DNA of 64,000 nt from Pseudomonadota bacterium (GCA_023436615.1 JAEZIO010000034.1:1-64000), one strand, 5' to 3'; shown: positions 53,266 to 62,133, counted from the stretch's first letter. Translations and numbers: made by a program. Notes: a model not told the origin generated them from the sequence alone.

Positions 53266-54290
53266 AGCTGTTCCCCTTCAAGCTCCACCGTGACGTCCTC
53301 GCCAGGCTGCGGTTCCTCGACTTCGAGCTCGTCCTTGAACGGCCCGCTGTAGATCTCGCCCTTTAGTGCAGTCGGTTTGTAATCCGCCAGCGCCGCGTTG
53401 ATTTCGGCGCCAATAACGACGCCAAGCCCCACCACGAAGAAGAAGAGCAGGGATACCATGACGCCGGCGAGGCTGCCGTAGGTGAGGCTGTAGCCCCCCA
53501 GCAGGCCGAGCACGTTCGGAAGCACTTCGACCGTGGCCAGCCACCACAGCGTGATGACCAGCGCACCAGGCCATTTGCGGCACCCGTGCTTGCGGTAGCG
53601 CGAGGGCGTGAGCGCGTAGAACAAAGCGTAAAAGGTGAAGAACAGGGTGACGGCGGGAACCAGCCGGTAGATGCCGAGCGTCTGTCCGATGCCCTGCGCG
53701 AACGGAAACCATTTGACGAGCAAGGTATGGACGGAGCTCAGCGCGACGCTCGCGCCGAACGCCGCCATAAGGACGATGACCGCGGCGAGGATCAACAGGA
53801 TCGAGCCGAGGCGATATTCCCAGAACGGCGCGGAATATTTCACGCCGTAAGCGCGGCGAAGGATGTCGCGGATCGTTTCCACGAAGCTCGCCGCGGTCCA
53901 CAAGCCGACCAACGCGCCGAGCCACAGCAACGGGCCCGTGCGAGCGGTAAGCACCTCGGTGATCGGCTCGCGAAGCGTGCTCGCCACGTTAGGCGGCAGC
54001 CTTGCCAGAATGTTGGCCACTGTGAGCTGCGCGTCCTGACTTTGGCCGAGCAGGTTGGCGATGGCCGCCGCCAATATGAAAAACGGGAACAGGGCGAGAA
54101 TCGACAGATAGGCGAGGTTGCCGGCGTGGATGAACCCGTCGTTGTAGACGCCGACCGCGACGCGCTTCACCACTTCCCAGATGTAGTGCCGGGGTTTCAG
54201 CCGCCTCGCGACGTCGGGTCCGAACGCCGCGCTGGCGCTGGCGAGGCGCTTGCGCCGCTGTTCCGGCGAGAGTGGCGAAACGTCGCGCAT
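53262..54290 (-). CDS. YihY/virulence factor BrkB family membrane protein
   Basis: Protein of 342 residues with six transmembrane helices. Family features are VGVYNDGFIHAGNLAYLSILALFPFFILAAA at about 50-80, RRAYGVKYSAPFWEYRLGSILLIL, YALTPSRYRKHGCRKWPGALV and SLAGVMVSLLFFFVVGLGVVIGAEINAALADY. It was once called ribonuclease BN by error. Its function is not settled. The charged C-terminal tail is acidic. Confidence 0.93.
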   Translation of the reverse strand: MRDVSPLSPEQRRKRLASASAAFGPDVARRLKPRHYIWEVVKRVAVGVYNDGFIHAGNLAYLSILALFPFFILAAAIANLLGQSQDAQLTVANILARLPPNVASTLREPITEVLTARTGPLLWLGALVGLWTAASFVETIRDILRRAYGVKYSAPFWEYRLGSILLILAAVIVLMAAFGASVALSSVHTLLVKWFPFAQGIGQTLGIYRLVPAVTLFFTFYALFYALTPSRYRKHGCRKWPGALVITLWWLATVEVLPNVLGLLGGYSLTYGSLAGVMVSLLFFFVVGLGVVIGAEINAALADYKPTALKGEIYSGPFKDELEVEEPQPGEDVTVELEGEQL

Positions 54291-54301
54291 CTACGGGCGC
54301 A

Positions 54302-55270
54302 TCAAACCCCGAGGCCCGCACGCGGGTTGCCGCCGGCGGTCCATTTCTCGGCGAACGATTCCAGCTCGCGATCGGCTTCGGGAATCTCGATCTCGATCGT
54401 CACGAGCTCGTCGCCGCGCGTGCCGTTCTTCGCGGTAAAACCGCGGCCCTTCAGGCGCAGCACCCGGCCGGACGAACTTCCCTTGGGGATGGTCATCATA
54501 ACCGGCCCCTCGGGCGTCGGGACCTTCACCTTCGCGCCCAATACCGCTTCCTTCAGCGTCACGGGGAGCCGCAGCCGGATGTCGTTGCCTTCGCGGGTGA
54601 AGAAGGGATGGGGCGCGATCGCGATCGTCACCAGCGCGTCGCCGGCGCCGCCCGGGCCCTGCTGCCCCTTGCCGGCGAGGCGAATCTTGGTGCCGTCCTC
54701 GACCCCCTTGGGAAGCTTGAGGTCGATGGTCTTGCCGTCGGAAAGCTTGATCCGCTGCGGCGCCAGGGTCGCTGCGTCCGCGAAAGGCACCTTGAGCCTA
54801 TAGGCGATATCCGCACCCTTCTGGGGAGGGCGGGACCGCTGGCGGAAGCCTCCGAAACCGCCGCCCCGGCCGCCTCTGCCGCCCGCGGTCGCACCGAACA
54901 GCCCCTCGAACAGGTCGCTGAGGTCGGCTGGATCGCCCGTGAAGCCGCCGCCCTGGAATCCGCCGGGAAAGCCCTCGAAGCCGGCGGTTCCGCCTCCGCC
55001 CGCCCCGCCATGGCCGGCGAAGCCGCCGCCGAACGGCATCTTCGGGTTGCCTTCCTCATCGATCTCGCCGCGGTCGTACTGGGCGCGCTTGTCCTTGTCC
55101 GAAAGCAGGTCATAGGCGCGGGTCACTTCCGAAAAGCGCTTCGCCGCGTCCGGATTGTCCTTGTTGCGGTCGGGGTGAAGCTGCTTGGCGAGGCTTCGGT
55201 ACGCCTTCTTGATCTCGGCGTCGGTCGCGCCGCGTTTCAGGCCCAGCCTCTGGTACAGGTCCAACGCCAT
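54302..55270 (-). CDS. DnaJ C-terminal domain / J-domain co-chaperone (CbpA-like)
   Basis: Protein of 322 residues: J domain (MALDLYQRLGLKRGATDAEIKKAYRSLAKQLHPDRN, with HPD), a Gly/Phe-rich linker (GGGFAGHGGAGGGG, about 85-140), and two beta-barrel substrate domains (KLPKGVEDGTKIRLAGKGQ, PVTLKEAVLGAKVKVPTPEG). There is no zinc-finger domain, so it is CbpA/DnaJ-B type rather than DnaJ. ATG 55270 begins the J domain; the open frame to 55354 is not family-like. It acts with Hsp70. Confidence 0.93.
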   Translation of the reverse strand: MALDLYQRLGLKRGATDAEIKKAYRSLAKQLHPDRNKDNPDAAKRFSEVTRAYDLLSDKDKRAQYDRGEIDEEGNPKMPFGGGFAGHGGAGGGGTAGFEGFPGGFQGGGFTGDPADLSDLFEGLFGATAGGRGGRGGGFGGFRQRSRPPQKGADIAYRLKVPFADAATLAPQRIKLSDGKTIDLKLPKGVEDGTKIRLAGKGQQGPGGAGDALVTIAIAPHPFFTREGNDIRLRLPVTLKEAVLGAKVKVPTPEGPVMMTIPKGSSSGRVLRLKGRGFTAKNGTRGDELVTIEIEIPEADRELESFAEKWTAGGNPRAGLGV

Positions 55271-55380
55271 TGTCGTCTCGTTCTCCCACCGGAACGGAAA
55301 TGTCCATGTTTCTGCCGCAGGCGTGCAAATGGGCGAGCGGCCGATTGGCTGCAAGCGATGCGAGCCGCTAAGCAGCCGGC

Positions 55381-56583
55381 ATGTTCGTCACACATCTCGA
55401 ATGCTCGCTTACCGGCGAGCATTATCCCGCCGAGCGGCTCCAGAACCTCAGCGAGGCCGGCAAGCCGCTGCTGGTCCGCTACGACCTCGAGGCCGCGGCA
55501 AGGACGCTGACGCGGGAAGCGATCGCTCCGCGCGAGCCGACGATGTGGAAATGGAGCGAGCTGCTGCCGCTTCCCAACGGAGTCGCGCCCGTATCGCTCG
55601 GCGAGCCGCGAACGCCCATCGTCCCGCTCAGGAGAACGGCAGAGCGCGCGGGCGCTTCGGAGCTTCTGGTCAAGGACGAGGGTCGGTTGCCGACTGGATC
55701 ATTCAAGGCTCGTGGCCTGGCGATGGCGGTAACGATGGCGAAGCATTTCGGCGTCGAGCGAATCGCGATGCCGACCAACGGCAATGCGGGCGCGGCGCTC
55801 GCGGCATACGGGGCTAAAGCGGGCATTGCCACGCTGGTCATCTGCCCGGCCCAGACGCCGGAGATCAACGTCCGCGAAACGGCCGCCTACGGGGCGGACG
55901 TGTGGGTTGCCGACGGTCAGATCGACGAATGCGGCCGACTGGTCCGCGAAGGCGCCGCGCAAGGCCGGTGGTTCGACTGCTCGACGCTCAAGGAGCCGTA
56001 CCGGCTGGAGGGCAAGAAGGTCATGGGGCTGGAGCTGGTCGAGCAGCTCGGCTGGAAGGTCCCCGACGCGATCTTCTACCCAACCGGCGGCGGCACCGGC
56101 CTCATCGGCATGTGGAAGGCTTTCGACGAGCTGGAGGCGGTGGGGCTGATCGGATCAGAGCGACCGCGCATGTATGCGGTCCAGGCCGCCGGCTGCGCGC
56201 CGATCGTTCGCGCGTTCGACCGCGGAGACGAAGCTGCCGAGCGCTGGGAGGGCGCGGCGACGGCCGCGACGGGAATCCGGGTGCCCTCCGCCGTCGGCGA
56301 CTTCCTGATCCTTCGCGCCGTACGGGAGAGCGGAGGAGCAGCCATCGCGGCGGAGGAACAGGATATTCTCCAGGCCGTCGAGGACGCAGCACGACAGGAC
56401 GGAATGCTGCTTTGCCCGGAAGGCGGCGCAGTGCTCGCGGGTTGGCGCCAGGCGCTCGAGCGCGGGCTGGTCGCGCGCGAGGAGCGCGTCGTCCTGTTCA
56501 ATTGCGCCAACGGAAACAAATATCCGCTTGCCGATCGTTCGCGGAGGCTGCGGCTGGCGGAGGCGAGCGCGGCCGCGCTCTAG
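55381..56583 (+). CDS. Threonine synthase-like PLP enzyme
   Basis: Protein of 400 residues of the PLP fold type II family. The cofactor lysine is in DEGRLPTGSFKARG (about 109), the phosphate-binding loop in PTNGNAGAALAAYGAKAG, and ATFYPTGGG-like FYPTGGGTGLIGMWKA. The N-terminal HLECSLTGEHYPAERLQNLSEAGKPLLVRYD is a small Cys-containing motif usual in threonine synthases acting on O-phosphohomoserine. Threonine synthase is the best reading; a related ammonia-lyase function cannot be excluded. Confidence 0.85.
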   Translation: MFVTHLECSLTGEHYPAERLQNLSEAGKPLLVRYDLEAAARTLTREAIAPREPTMWKWSELLPLPNGVAPVSLGEPRTPIVPLRRTAERAGASELLVKDEGRLPTGSFKARGLAMAVTMAKHFGVERIAMPTNGNAGAALAAYGAKAGIATLVICPAQTPEINVRETAAYGADVWVADGQIDECGRLVREGAAQGRWFDCSTLKEPYRLEGKKVMGLELVEQLGWKVPDAIFYPTGGGTGLIGMWKAFDELEAVGLIGSERPRMYAVQAAGCAPIVRAFDRGDEAAERWEGAATAATGIRVPSAVGDFLILRAVRESGGAAIAAEEQDILQAVEDAARQDGMLLCPEGGAVLAGWRQALERGLVAREERVVLFNCANGNKYPLADRSRRLRLAEASAAAL

Positions 56584-56596
56584 CCCAGAAACGGTA

Positions 56597-56624
56597 AACC
56601 CCGCCAGTTTTACCTGGCGGGGTT
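56597..56624. terminator. Stem-loop behind threonine synthase gene
   Basis: AACCCCGCCAG (56597-56607), loop TTTTAC, CTGGCGGGGTT (56614-56624). The 11-bp stem is exact, 13 bases past the stop codon. There is no T-tract after it, so it may be a transcript end-protecting hairpin rather than an intrinsic terminator. Confidence 0.65.
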
Positions 56625-56671
56625 CCCATACTTAAGACCCGAAGGTCTCAAGCACAAATCAACAATAGCTG

Positions 56672-56800
56672 AAACGGCCGTTTGTTCCAGCCCCCGCTTT
56701 TCGAAATGTGGGGATGGACCGGTGGAAAACTCCGGGGATAACCGCGATTTCGATCGTCGAATCGAAAAGAGCCCCGGCGACCGGACGGTCGTCGGGGCTC
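56672..56800. ncRNA. Structured intergenic region, possible small RNA
   Basis: The 355-base gap between threonine synthase and xth (56584-56938) has no convincing gene. Besides the hairpin at 56597 it contains a perfect palindrome AAACGGCCGTTT (56672-56683), a near-palindrome at 56746-56765, and a stem of 14 with one mismatch, GAGCCCCGGCGACC (56769-56782) against GGTCGTCGGGGCTC (56787-56800), preceded by AAAA, i.e. a T-tract on the minus strand. A minus-strand small RNA ending there, or bidirectional termination, are both possible. No known RNA family recognised. Confidence 0.3.
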
Positions 56801-56938
56801 CCCGTGCTTTCCGATCCGCGTGACCGCTTCGCTGCTGGCGATCGTTGGACTTTCGTCCGCGACCGGCCTCACAGGGACGCGCCCGAGATCCGAAGCAGGA
56901 ATTGAGAACCCATCGCTTTCCCGCGTGTTCCGCAACGG

Positions 56939-57730
56939 ATGCAAAAAAAGAAACCGCTTCGGATCGCCAGCTACAATATCAACGGGATTACCACGCGTCT
57001 GGAGATCCTGCTGCGCTGGCTGGGTGATTTTCAGCCGGACATCGTCGGCCTTCAGGAGCTGAAGACGATCGGCGAGAACTTCCCGGCCGCGGAAATCGAG
57101 AAAGCGGGATATTCCGCGATCTGGCACGGGCAGAAGAGCTGGAATGGGGTGGCTCTGCTCAGCCGCGTGGGCGACTTGGTGGAAACGCGCCGCTGCCTTC
57201 CCGGCGATCCGGACACCAGCCAGAGCCGCTACATCGAGGCTGCCGTCTGCGGTGTGCTCGTGGGCAACATGTATGCGCCGAACGGCAATCCATGGCCGGG
57301 TCCGAAGTTCGATTACAAGCTCGCGTGGCTCGACCGGCTATTCGATTACGCGCAGGAGCTGATCGACAACGATGTGCCCGCGGTCCTCATCGGCGACTAT
57401 AACGTGATTCCGACCGAACAGGACGTCTACAAGCCCGAGCGCTGGGCCAAGGATGCGCTCTTTTCCCCCCAGGCGCGGGAGAAATATGCCGAGCTTGTCG
57501 CGCAGGGCTGGACCGACGCGCTTCGCGAACTGCACCCGGACGAGCGGATCTACACTTTCTGGCATTACTGGCGGAATTCGTTCCAGCGCGATGCGGGCAT
57601 CCGCATCGACCATGCGCTCATCAGCCCGTCGCTCGCTCCCCGGCTGAAAGCGGCGGGCGTCGACCGGACGCCGCGCGGCTGGGAAAAGACGAGCGATCAT
57701 GCTCCCATGTGGGTAGAGATCGAGCTGTAA
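56939..57730 (+). CDS. xth: Exodeoxyribonuclease III
   Basis: AP endonuclease/3'-5' exonuclease of 263 residues. Catalytic motifs: IASYNINGI (Asn), GLQELKT (Glu metal ligand), MYAPNGNP (Tyr), IGDYNVIPTEQD (Asp, Asn), IRIDHALIS (Asp), and TSDHAPMWVEIEL (His). Family length and end are normal. It begins ATG 56939 within ...GCAACGGATGCAAAAAAAG; there is no clear Shine-Dalgarno. Confidence 0.95.
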   Translation: MQKKKPLRIASYNINGITTRLEILLRWLGDFQPDIVGLQELKTIGENFPAAEIEKAGYSAIWHGQKSWNGVALLSRVGDLVETRRCLPGDPDTSQSRYIEAAVCGVLVGNMYAPNGNPWPGPKFDYKLAWLDRLFDYAQELIDNDVPAVLIGDYNVIPTEQDVYKPERWAKDALFSPQAREKYAELVAQGWTDALRELHPDERIYTFWHYWRNSFQRDAGIRIDHALISPSLAPRLKAAGVDRTPRGWEKTSDHAPMWVEIEL

Positions 57731-57796
57731 GCGCAACGGGCGGAAAGTTTTGCCTGCCTCCGCGTTGATGCGGTTCAACCTGGGGGCGTAAGGATC

Positions 57797-58297
57797 ATGT
57801 CAGTGTTGCGTTTTGCCATTGTTCCTGTCGCCGTCGGTGCGGCTCTCGCCTTTCCTGCAAGCGCCGCGGGCGACCGGCCTCACGATCCGATGCGCTTCTT
57901 CGAAGGGAAGACGGAGAGCGTCAGCACGGTAAAGGTGCTGATGCGAAAGCCGTATCAAAGCGTCGCGATGGGCACCGGAAAGATCGGCCCTGACGGGACG
58001 CTCGACTTCGTCCAGCACGTAAAGGAGGAGGGGCACCCGCCGAAGATCCGTCGCTGGACCGTACGCCAGGTCTCCAAGGGCCGTTTTTCGGGAACGATGA
58101 ACGAGGCGCTCGGTCCCGTGAGCATTGACGAGGTGAGCGGCCGCTATCGTTTTCGCTTCAAGATGAAGGGCAATTTGTCGGTCGAGCAATGGCTGACGCC
58201 GCAGTCGGATTGGCGTGCGGCCCGCAATCACGTCACGATCAAGCGCTTCGGGATCAAGGTCGCAAGCTCGGACGGGACGATCCGCAAGATCGGGTGA
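57797..58297 (+). CDS. DUF3833-like exported protein
   Basis: Protein of 166 residues with an N-terminal signal (RFAIVPVAVGAALAFPASAAGDR). The mature part MRFFEGKTESVSTVKVLMRKPYQSVAMGTGKI resembles DUF3833, a small lipocalin-like beta-rich family, continuing as RRWTVRQVSKGRFSGTMNEALGPV and ending in GIKVASSDGTIRKIG. Its function is unknown. Start ATG 57797 follows GTAAGGATC. Confidence 0.78.
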   Translation: MSVLRFAIVPVAVGAALAFPASAAGDRPHDPMRFFEGKTESVSTVKVLMRKPYQSVAMGTGKIGPDGTLDFVQHVKEEGHPPKIRRWTVRQVSKGRFSGTMNEALGPVSIDEVSGRYRFRFKMKGNLSVEQWLTPQSDWRAARNHVTIKRFGIKVASSDGTIRKIG

Positions 58298-58342
58298 GGA
58301 TTTGGGTGTCTTAGCGCTCGGCTTCGCTTCGACGCTGCCCCT

Positions 58343-58441
58343 AGACCAATTGCGGCACCGCTCGTGCTCGGCCACCTTCCAGATGGTCTGTGCGCAAATT
58401 GCGATGCTCGCCAGTCCCTCGGACTGGCTGTGCGTCGCAAT
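58343..58441. repeat. Nested palindromic repeat abutting the tRNA-Thr gene
   Basis: AGACCA (58343-58348) pairs with TGGTCT (58384-58389); CAATTGCG (58347-58354) partners CGCAAATTG further on; and a long hairpin has arms at 58398-58417 and 58421-58441 around CCAGTCC CTC GGACTGG. The latter directly joins the encoded CCA end of the tRNA. It looks like a dispersed intergenic repeat of sphingomonads, and may end the tRNA transcript. Confidence 0.5.
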
Positions 58442-58516
58442 GGTGCCGGATGCAGGATTCGAACCCGCGACCTTCGGTTTACAAAACCGCTGCTCTACCA
58501 GCTGAGCTAATCCGGC
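58441..58516 (-). tRNA. tRNA-Thr(TGT)
   Basis: On the minus strand a full cloverleaf of 76 bases is seen: acceptor stem GCCGGAT/ATCCGGC, D-arm with GCTCAGCTGGTAGAGC, anticodon loop TTTGTAA giving TGT, T-arm GCGGGTTCGAATCCTGC, discriminator A and an encoded CCA. TGT reads ACA and related threonine codons. It is the only tRNA in the window. Confidence 0.96.
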
Positions 58517-58533
58517 TCGCGCAAGCGTTTGCT

Positions 58534-59388
58534 TCAAAGGATTCCGAACGTCCAGCCTTCGGTTCGTGCGATATCGGGGGTGAGGCCGTCGGGCGCAAAT
58601 GCGCCGTGCTCGGTCATCGCGAGCTCGCGCATGCCCGCAGCGGTGACGAGCGCATCGGTCTGGTGGTCGTTGGGCTCGAAGTGCAGCCGAGCCGGCTTGC
58701 TTCCGAGACCCGAAAGGGCCTCATTCAATTGCTTGCGAGTCCGAAGCTTCGTGCCCGGCATGCCGGCGCGGCGAAGATAGATGCGCGTGTAGATTTCCAC
58801 GACCGCGCTGCCGCGGTCCGGCAACGGGTCCATCGGCCACACTGCCACCTTGCCGTCTATCCGGCGAAGGAGGCGCATCCCCGAGAAGCTCGACTTGGCC
58901 ACCTGCGCCGCCCCGATCGCGTCATAAGCGCTCGCCGTCTTGCGGCCGCCTTGCCGGTTCAATTGCTGGTCGCACTGCCGAAAGCGCACGAAATCGGCCT
59001 TCACGCCGTCGGCAATGCCGAAATAGAAATGCCGCCGGTGCGCGGTCTCGAGGAAGCTCGCTGCGCCCAGGTCCTCGTCGTCGGCGCGGCTGTCGACATA
59101 GCCCCAGAACTCGCGCGCCGTTGCGGGGACCGCAGCTTCTCCGGGAAGATATTCGCCGCGCTCGACGAACGGCGGGGCGAAGCTGAAGTCGAAGCCGAAC
59201 AATGTCGGCTCCTTTTGCGCCTGCCGGAGAAGCCAGCGAAGCACCTCCTCGCGCGACCAGATGTGCCCTGGCCGGATCAGACGCGGAGGCGCGTCTCCGC
59301 GCGCTTGCGCGATCGCGATGCCCTTGTGCCGTCTTCCCTTGGCGCCCGACCAGTCGATCGCGACGTAGGATTCGAAGCGGCGGTTCAC
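58534..59388 (-). CDS. RNase H-like fold protein of unknown function (DUF429-like)
   Basis: Protein of 284 residues. The start SYVAIDWSGAKGRRHKGIAIAQA has the strand-turn-strand opening with a conserved Asp seen in RNase H-like folds, and further acidic positions follow (FGFDFSFAPP, SAYDAIGAAQ, VVEIYTRIYLR). The C-terminus has NDHQTDALVTAAGMRELA, a typical last catalytic Asp region. This suggests a predicted nuclease/DUF429-like protein. No function has been shown. The start overlaps the channel gene's stop by 4 bases (ATGA). Confidence 0.75.
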   Translation of the reverse strand: MNRRFESYVAIDWSGAKGRRHKGIAIAQARGDAPPRLIRPGHIWSREEVLRWLLRQAQKEPTLFGFDFSFAPPFVERGEYLPGEAAVPATAREFWGYVDSRADDEDLGAASFLETAHRRHFYFGIADGVKADFVRFRQCDQQLNRQGGRKTASAYDAIGAAQVAKSSFSGMRLLRRIDGKVAVWPMDPLPDRGSAVVEIYTRIYLRRAGMPGTKLRTRKQLNEALSGLGSKPARLHFEPNDHQTDALVTAAGMRELAMTEHGAFAPDGLTPDIARTEGWTFGIL

Positions 59389-60710
59389 ACCAGCGGCGGC
59401 TGGCGGTCGTCCTCGTCTTCGGCGGGGCTGCTGCGCTCGATCCGCGGCGGGCGAGGCGGGCGCGCCGCCGGCGGCGCTGCTCCGTCCTCGACATAGCGAT
59501 CGAGCAGCCGCGCGGCCGCGTCACGGCCACCCAGCCCGAAGGCGAGCGCGACTGCCACCGCGGCAGAGCCGAGGATCAGCCCGAAGGCAAGGATCACGAT
59601 CTGGTCGGCGAGTCCCATGAATGTGAGGCCGATCGCGGTGAACAGGGCGATGATCGCGAAGCGCACCAGCGTTTGCGCGTAGCTGTCCTCGCCAGCCGAG
59701 CTTCCGACCAGCCCGGCGATGATTCGGGCGAGAAAGATGCCGGTGACGATGATGAGCGTTCCGAAGATCACCTTGCCGCCGAGCTCGGTGATCTGCGCGA
59801 GGAAGATCGCGACGGTGCCGCCGCCGAGCTGACGCGCCGCCTCGATGGCCGCGCCGAGCATGATCGCGATGAACGCGATATTGGCGACGATTCGCGAGGG
59901 GCTGCTCGCCGGCGGCAGAATGCCCGTCGAACGGACGGCATTGTCGAAGCCGGTCGGCGGCAGGATACCCTCGATCACCGTCTTGGCGAAGCGCGCGGCG
60001 ATGAAGGCGATCCCCAGCCACAGCGCGGCCGTCAGGATGTGCGGGATCGCCGCCAGCATATCGTTGAGCATGTTTGTCGCGGGAACGGAGATCGCTTCGA
60101 TCCCGAGCACGTTGATCGCGGCGATTCCGGCCGGGATGATGATGAAGGCGAAAAGGATGATTCCGACCGCCTTGGCGACACTGGCGCGGGTGGCGCCAGG
60201 CGCTGCTCCGGGCGGTACTGCGTCGGGGTCGCCGCGGACGGTACCGGCCGTCTCGCCGACGCCGATCCGCGCCAGCAAGCCGTCGACGTTGACGGCGGTC
60301 AACGCCGTTTCCGCGAGCCGCTGGACGATGCGCGCCACGATCCAGCCGATGAAGAAGATGATGCCGGCGCCGATCAGCCGCGGCAGGAAGGCGAAGATCT
60401 CGGTGGTGAGCTCGTTCACCGGAGCGAGGATCTGGCCGACGCCGAGATAATTGAGCGCCGCCATGATTCCGACCAGCCAGATGATGAGCTTGGCGATCGT
60501 GCCGAGCTGGTGGCCGACGGTCTCCTTGGGACCGCCCGTCGTGTGCTTCTGAAGCGCGGGAATGCGGTCGATGGCGCGCTGGAACGCCCATTTGACGACC
60601 CGCGCGACGATCCATGTCGCAAGCAGGATGAGGAGCGCGATGAGGACCTTGGGTCCCCAATAAATCAGCTGGCCCTGCCAGTAGCCGTTGGTCCGACCCA
60701 TTTCGTACAT
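59385..60710 (-). CDS. Mechanosensitive ion channel family protein (TM-helix repeat type)
   Basis: Protein of 441 residues with about ten transmembrane helices, several of them from the conserved TM-helix repeat (LIWLVGIMAALNYLGVGQILAPVNEL; AVGIILFAFIIIPAGIAAINVLGIEAIS). The final conserved LILGSAAVAVALAFGLGGRDAAARLLDRYVED resembles the pore-lining helix of MscS-like channels, with glycine/alanine alternation. The large C-terminal beta domain of MscS is absent, and the tail is proline-rich. Most similar in layout to small CmpX-type bacterial proteins. A stress or osmotic role is inferred. Confidence 0.85.
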   Translation of the reverse strand: MYEMGRTNGYWQGQLIYWGPKVLIALLILLATWIVARVVKWAFQRAIDRIPALQKHTTGGPKETVGHQLGTIAKLIIWLVGIMAALNYLGVGQILAPVNELTTEIFAFLPRLIGAGIIFFIGWIVARIVQRLAETALTAVNVDGLLARIGVGETAGTVRGDPDAVPPGAAPGATRASVAKAVGIILFAFIIIPAGIAAINVLGIEAISVPATNMLNDMLAAIPHILTAALWLGIAFIAARFAKTVIEGILPPTGFDNAVRSTGILPPASSPSRIVANIAFIAIMLGAAIEAARQLGGGTVAIFLAQITELGGKVIFGTLIIVTGIFLARIIAGLVGSSAGEDSYAQTLVRFAIIALFTAIGLTFMGLADQIVILAFGLILGSAAVAVALAFGLGGRDAAARLLDRYVEDGAAPPAARPPRPPRIERSSPAEDEDDRQPPLV

Positions 60711-60730
60711 GGTGGTTCAGCTCCCCTGTT

Positions 60731-62059
60731 CTAAGATTGCTTCGACTTTACCGAATTGCGGCGCTCTGCCCAGAACTCCAGTCGTTCCCGAACGCGGGCC
60801 TCGAAGCCTCGATCCGTGGGCCTGTAAAAGTCCTGGCGATCCATCTCCTCCGGCCAGTAATCGGCCCCGGAAAATGCGTCGTCGGCATCATGATCGTAGG
60901 CATAGCCTTTGCCGTAGCCGATGTCCTTCATCAGCTTGGTCGGCGCGTTGAGGATGTGCGCCGGCGGCATCAGCGACCCCGTGTCGCGAGCCGAGCGCCA
61001 CGCGCTTTTCTGCGCCACATACGCCGCGTTCGATTTGGGTGCGACCGCGCAATAGAGGCAGGCCTGGACGATCGCGAGCTCTCCCTCGGGCGATCCGAGG
61101 AAATCGTAAGCGTCCTTGGCGGCGAGGCACTGGACCAGAGCCTGCGGGTCCGCGAGCCCGATGTCCTCGGACGCGAAGCGGGTGAGACGGCGGATGACGT
61201 AAAGCGGCTCCTCGCCTGCGACGAGCATCCGAGCGAGATAGTAGAGCGCCGCCTGCGGGTCGGAGCCGCGAAGGCTCTTATGCAGCGCCGAGATGAGGTT
61301 GTAATGCCCTTCCCTGTCCTTGTCGTAGACCGGCACGCGGCGGTGGAGCAGCGCCGCCATCGCCGCCGGGTCCAGCGGCTCCTCCGGCGCGACGTCGAAA
61401 ATCGTCTCGACCTGGTTGAGCAGGAAGCGCCCGTCGCCGTCGGCCGAGGCGACCAGCGCCTCGCGCGCCTGCGCCGTCACTGGCAGCGGCCGCCCGACCT
61501 CCGCTTCGGCTCGCTCGATGAGCGTCATGAGCGCCTTTTCGTCGAGCCGGTGCAGGATGAGGACCTGGCAGCGCGACAGGAGCGCCGCGTTTAGCTCGAA
61601 GCTCGGGTTCTCGGTCGTCGCTCCGACCAGGGTGACGGTCCCGTCCTCGACATAAGGCAGGAAGCCGTCCTGCTGAGCGCGGTTGAAGCGGTGGATCTCG
61701 TCCACGAAGAGCAATGTCTGCTGGCCCGCGCGGGCGGCCGTGCGCGCTTCGGCGAACAGCTTCTTGAGGTCGGCGACGCCCGAGAACACGGCCGAAATCG
61801 CGACGAAGCGCAGCCCGACCGCGTCGGCGAGGAGGCGGGCGATGCTCGTCTTGCCGGTACCGGGCGGGCCCCACAGGATCATCGAGCTCAATTTGCCCGC
61901 CGCGACCATCCGCCCGATCGCGCCCTCGGGGCCGGTCAGGTGCTCCTGTCCGACGATGTCGGCGAGCGACGTCGGGCGAAGGCGGTCGGCGAGCGGCGCA
62001 TTGGCGGCCGGCTCTTCGCGCGTCGCGGCTGGAAGCTGCTCTTCGAAAAGGTCGGCCAT
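60731..62059 (-). CDS. rarA: Replication-associated recombination protein RarA (MgsA)
   Basis: AAA+ ATPase of 442 residues related to clamp loaders and acting at stalled forks. Visible: N-terminal RPTSLADIVGQEHL, Walker A WGPPGTGKTSIARLLA, Walker B TLLFVDEIHRFNRAQQD, sensor 1 GATTENPSFELN, and the C-terminal domain with LYYLARMLVAGEEPLYVIRRLTRFASEDIGLADPQAL. ATG 62059 was used because upstream residues to 62116 are not family-like. It is divergent from the PadR gene, whose palindrome lies between the two. Confidence 0.95.
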   Translation of the reverse strand: MADLFEEQLPAATREEPAANAPLADRLRPTSLADIVGQEHLTGPEGAIGRMVAAGKLSSMILWGPPGTGKTSIARLLADAVGLRFVAISAVFSGVADLKKLFAEARTAARAGQQTLLFVDEIHRFNRAQQDGFLPYVEDGTVTLVGATTENPSFELNAALLSRCQVLILHRLDEKALMTLIERAEAEVGRPLPVTAQAREALVASADGDGRFLLNQVETIFDVAPEEPLDPAAMAALLHRRVPVYDKDREGHYNLISALHKSLRGSDPQAALYYLARMLVAGEEPLYVIRRLTRFASEDIGLADPQALVQCLAAKDAYDFLGSPEGELAIVQACLYCAVAPKSNAAYVAQKSAWRSARDTGSLMPPAHILNAPTKLMKDIGYGKGYAYDHDADDAFSGADYWPEEMDRQDFYRPTDRGFEARVRERLEFWAERRNSVKSKQS

Positions 62060-62115
62060 GCGCGAAGAATAGAAATCCCGCGTTCGAGTTGCACATGCTT
62101 CTTGCGGTCGATGCA

Positions 62116-62133
62116 TCTAAGATATATCTTAGA
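62116..62133. promoter_or_regulatory. Perfect 18-bp palindrome, candidate PadR/YqjI operator
   Basis: TCTAAGATATATCTTAGA is a perfect palindrome of 18 bases in the divergent region between rarA and the PadR-type gene, 22 bases before the latter's start and ahead of GGAGGAGG. The AT-rich sequence differs sharply from its GC-rich surroundings. PadR-family proteins, and YqjI in particular, bind palindromes of this kind upstream of their own gene. An overlap with the promoter is likely, giving autorepression. Confidence 0.7.

Noticed and set aside
56705..56745. TGTGGGGAT, GTGGAAAACTCC and GGGATAAC resembling DnaA-box/origin sequence
   Set aside because: None matches the consensus TTATCCACA closely and no replication genes are nearby; only a chance resemblance.
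58228..58440. Minus-strand ORF between the DUF3833 gene and the tRNA
   Set aside because: It is a translation of the palindromic repeat next to the tRNA, not a gene.
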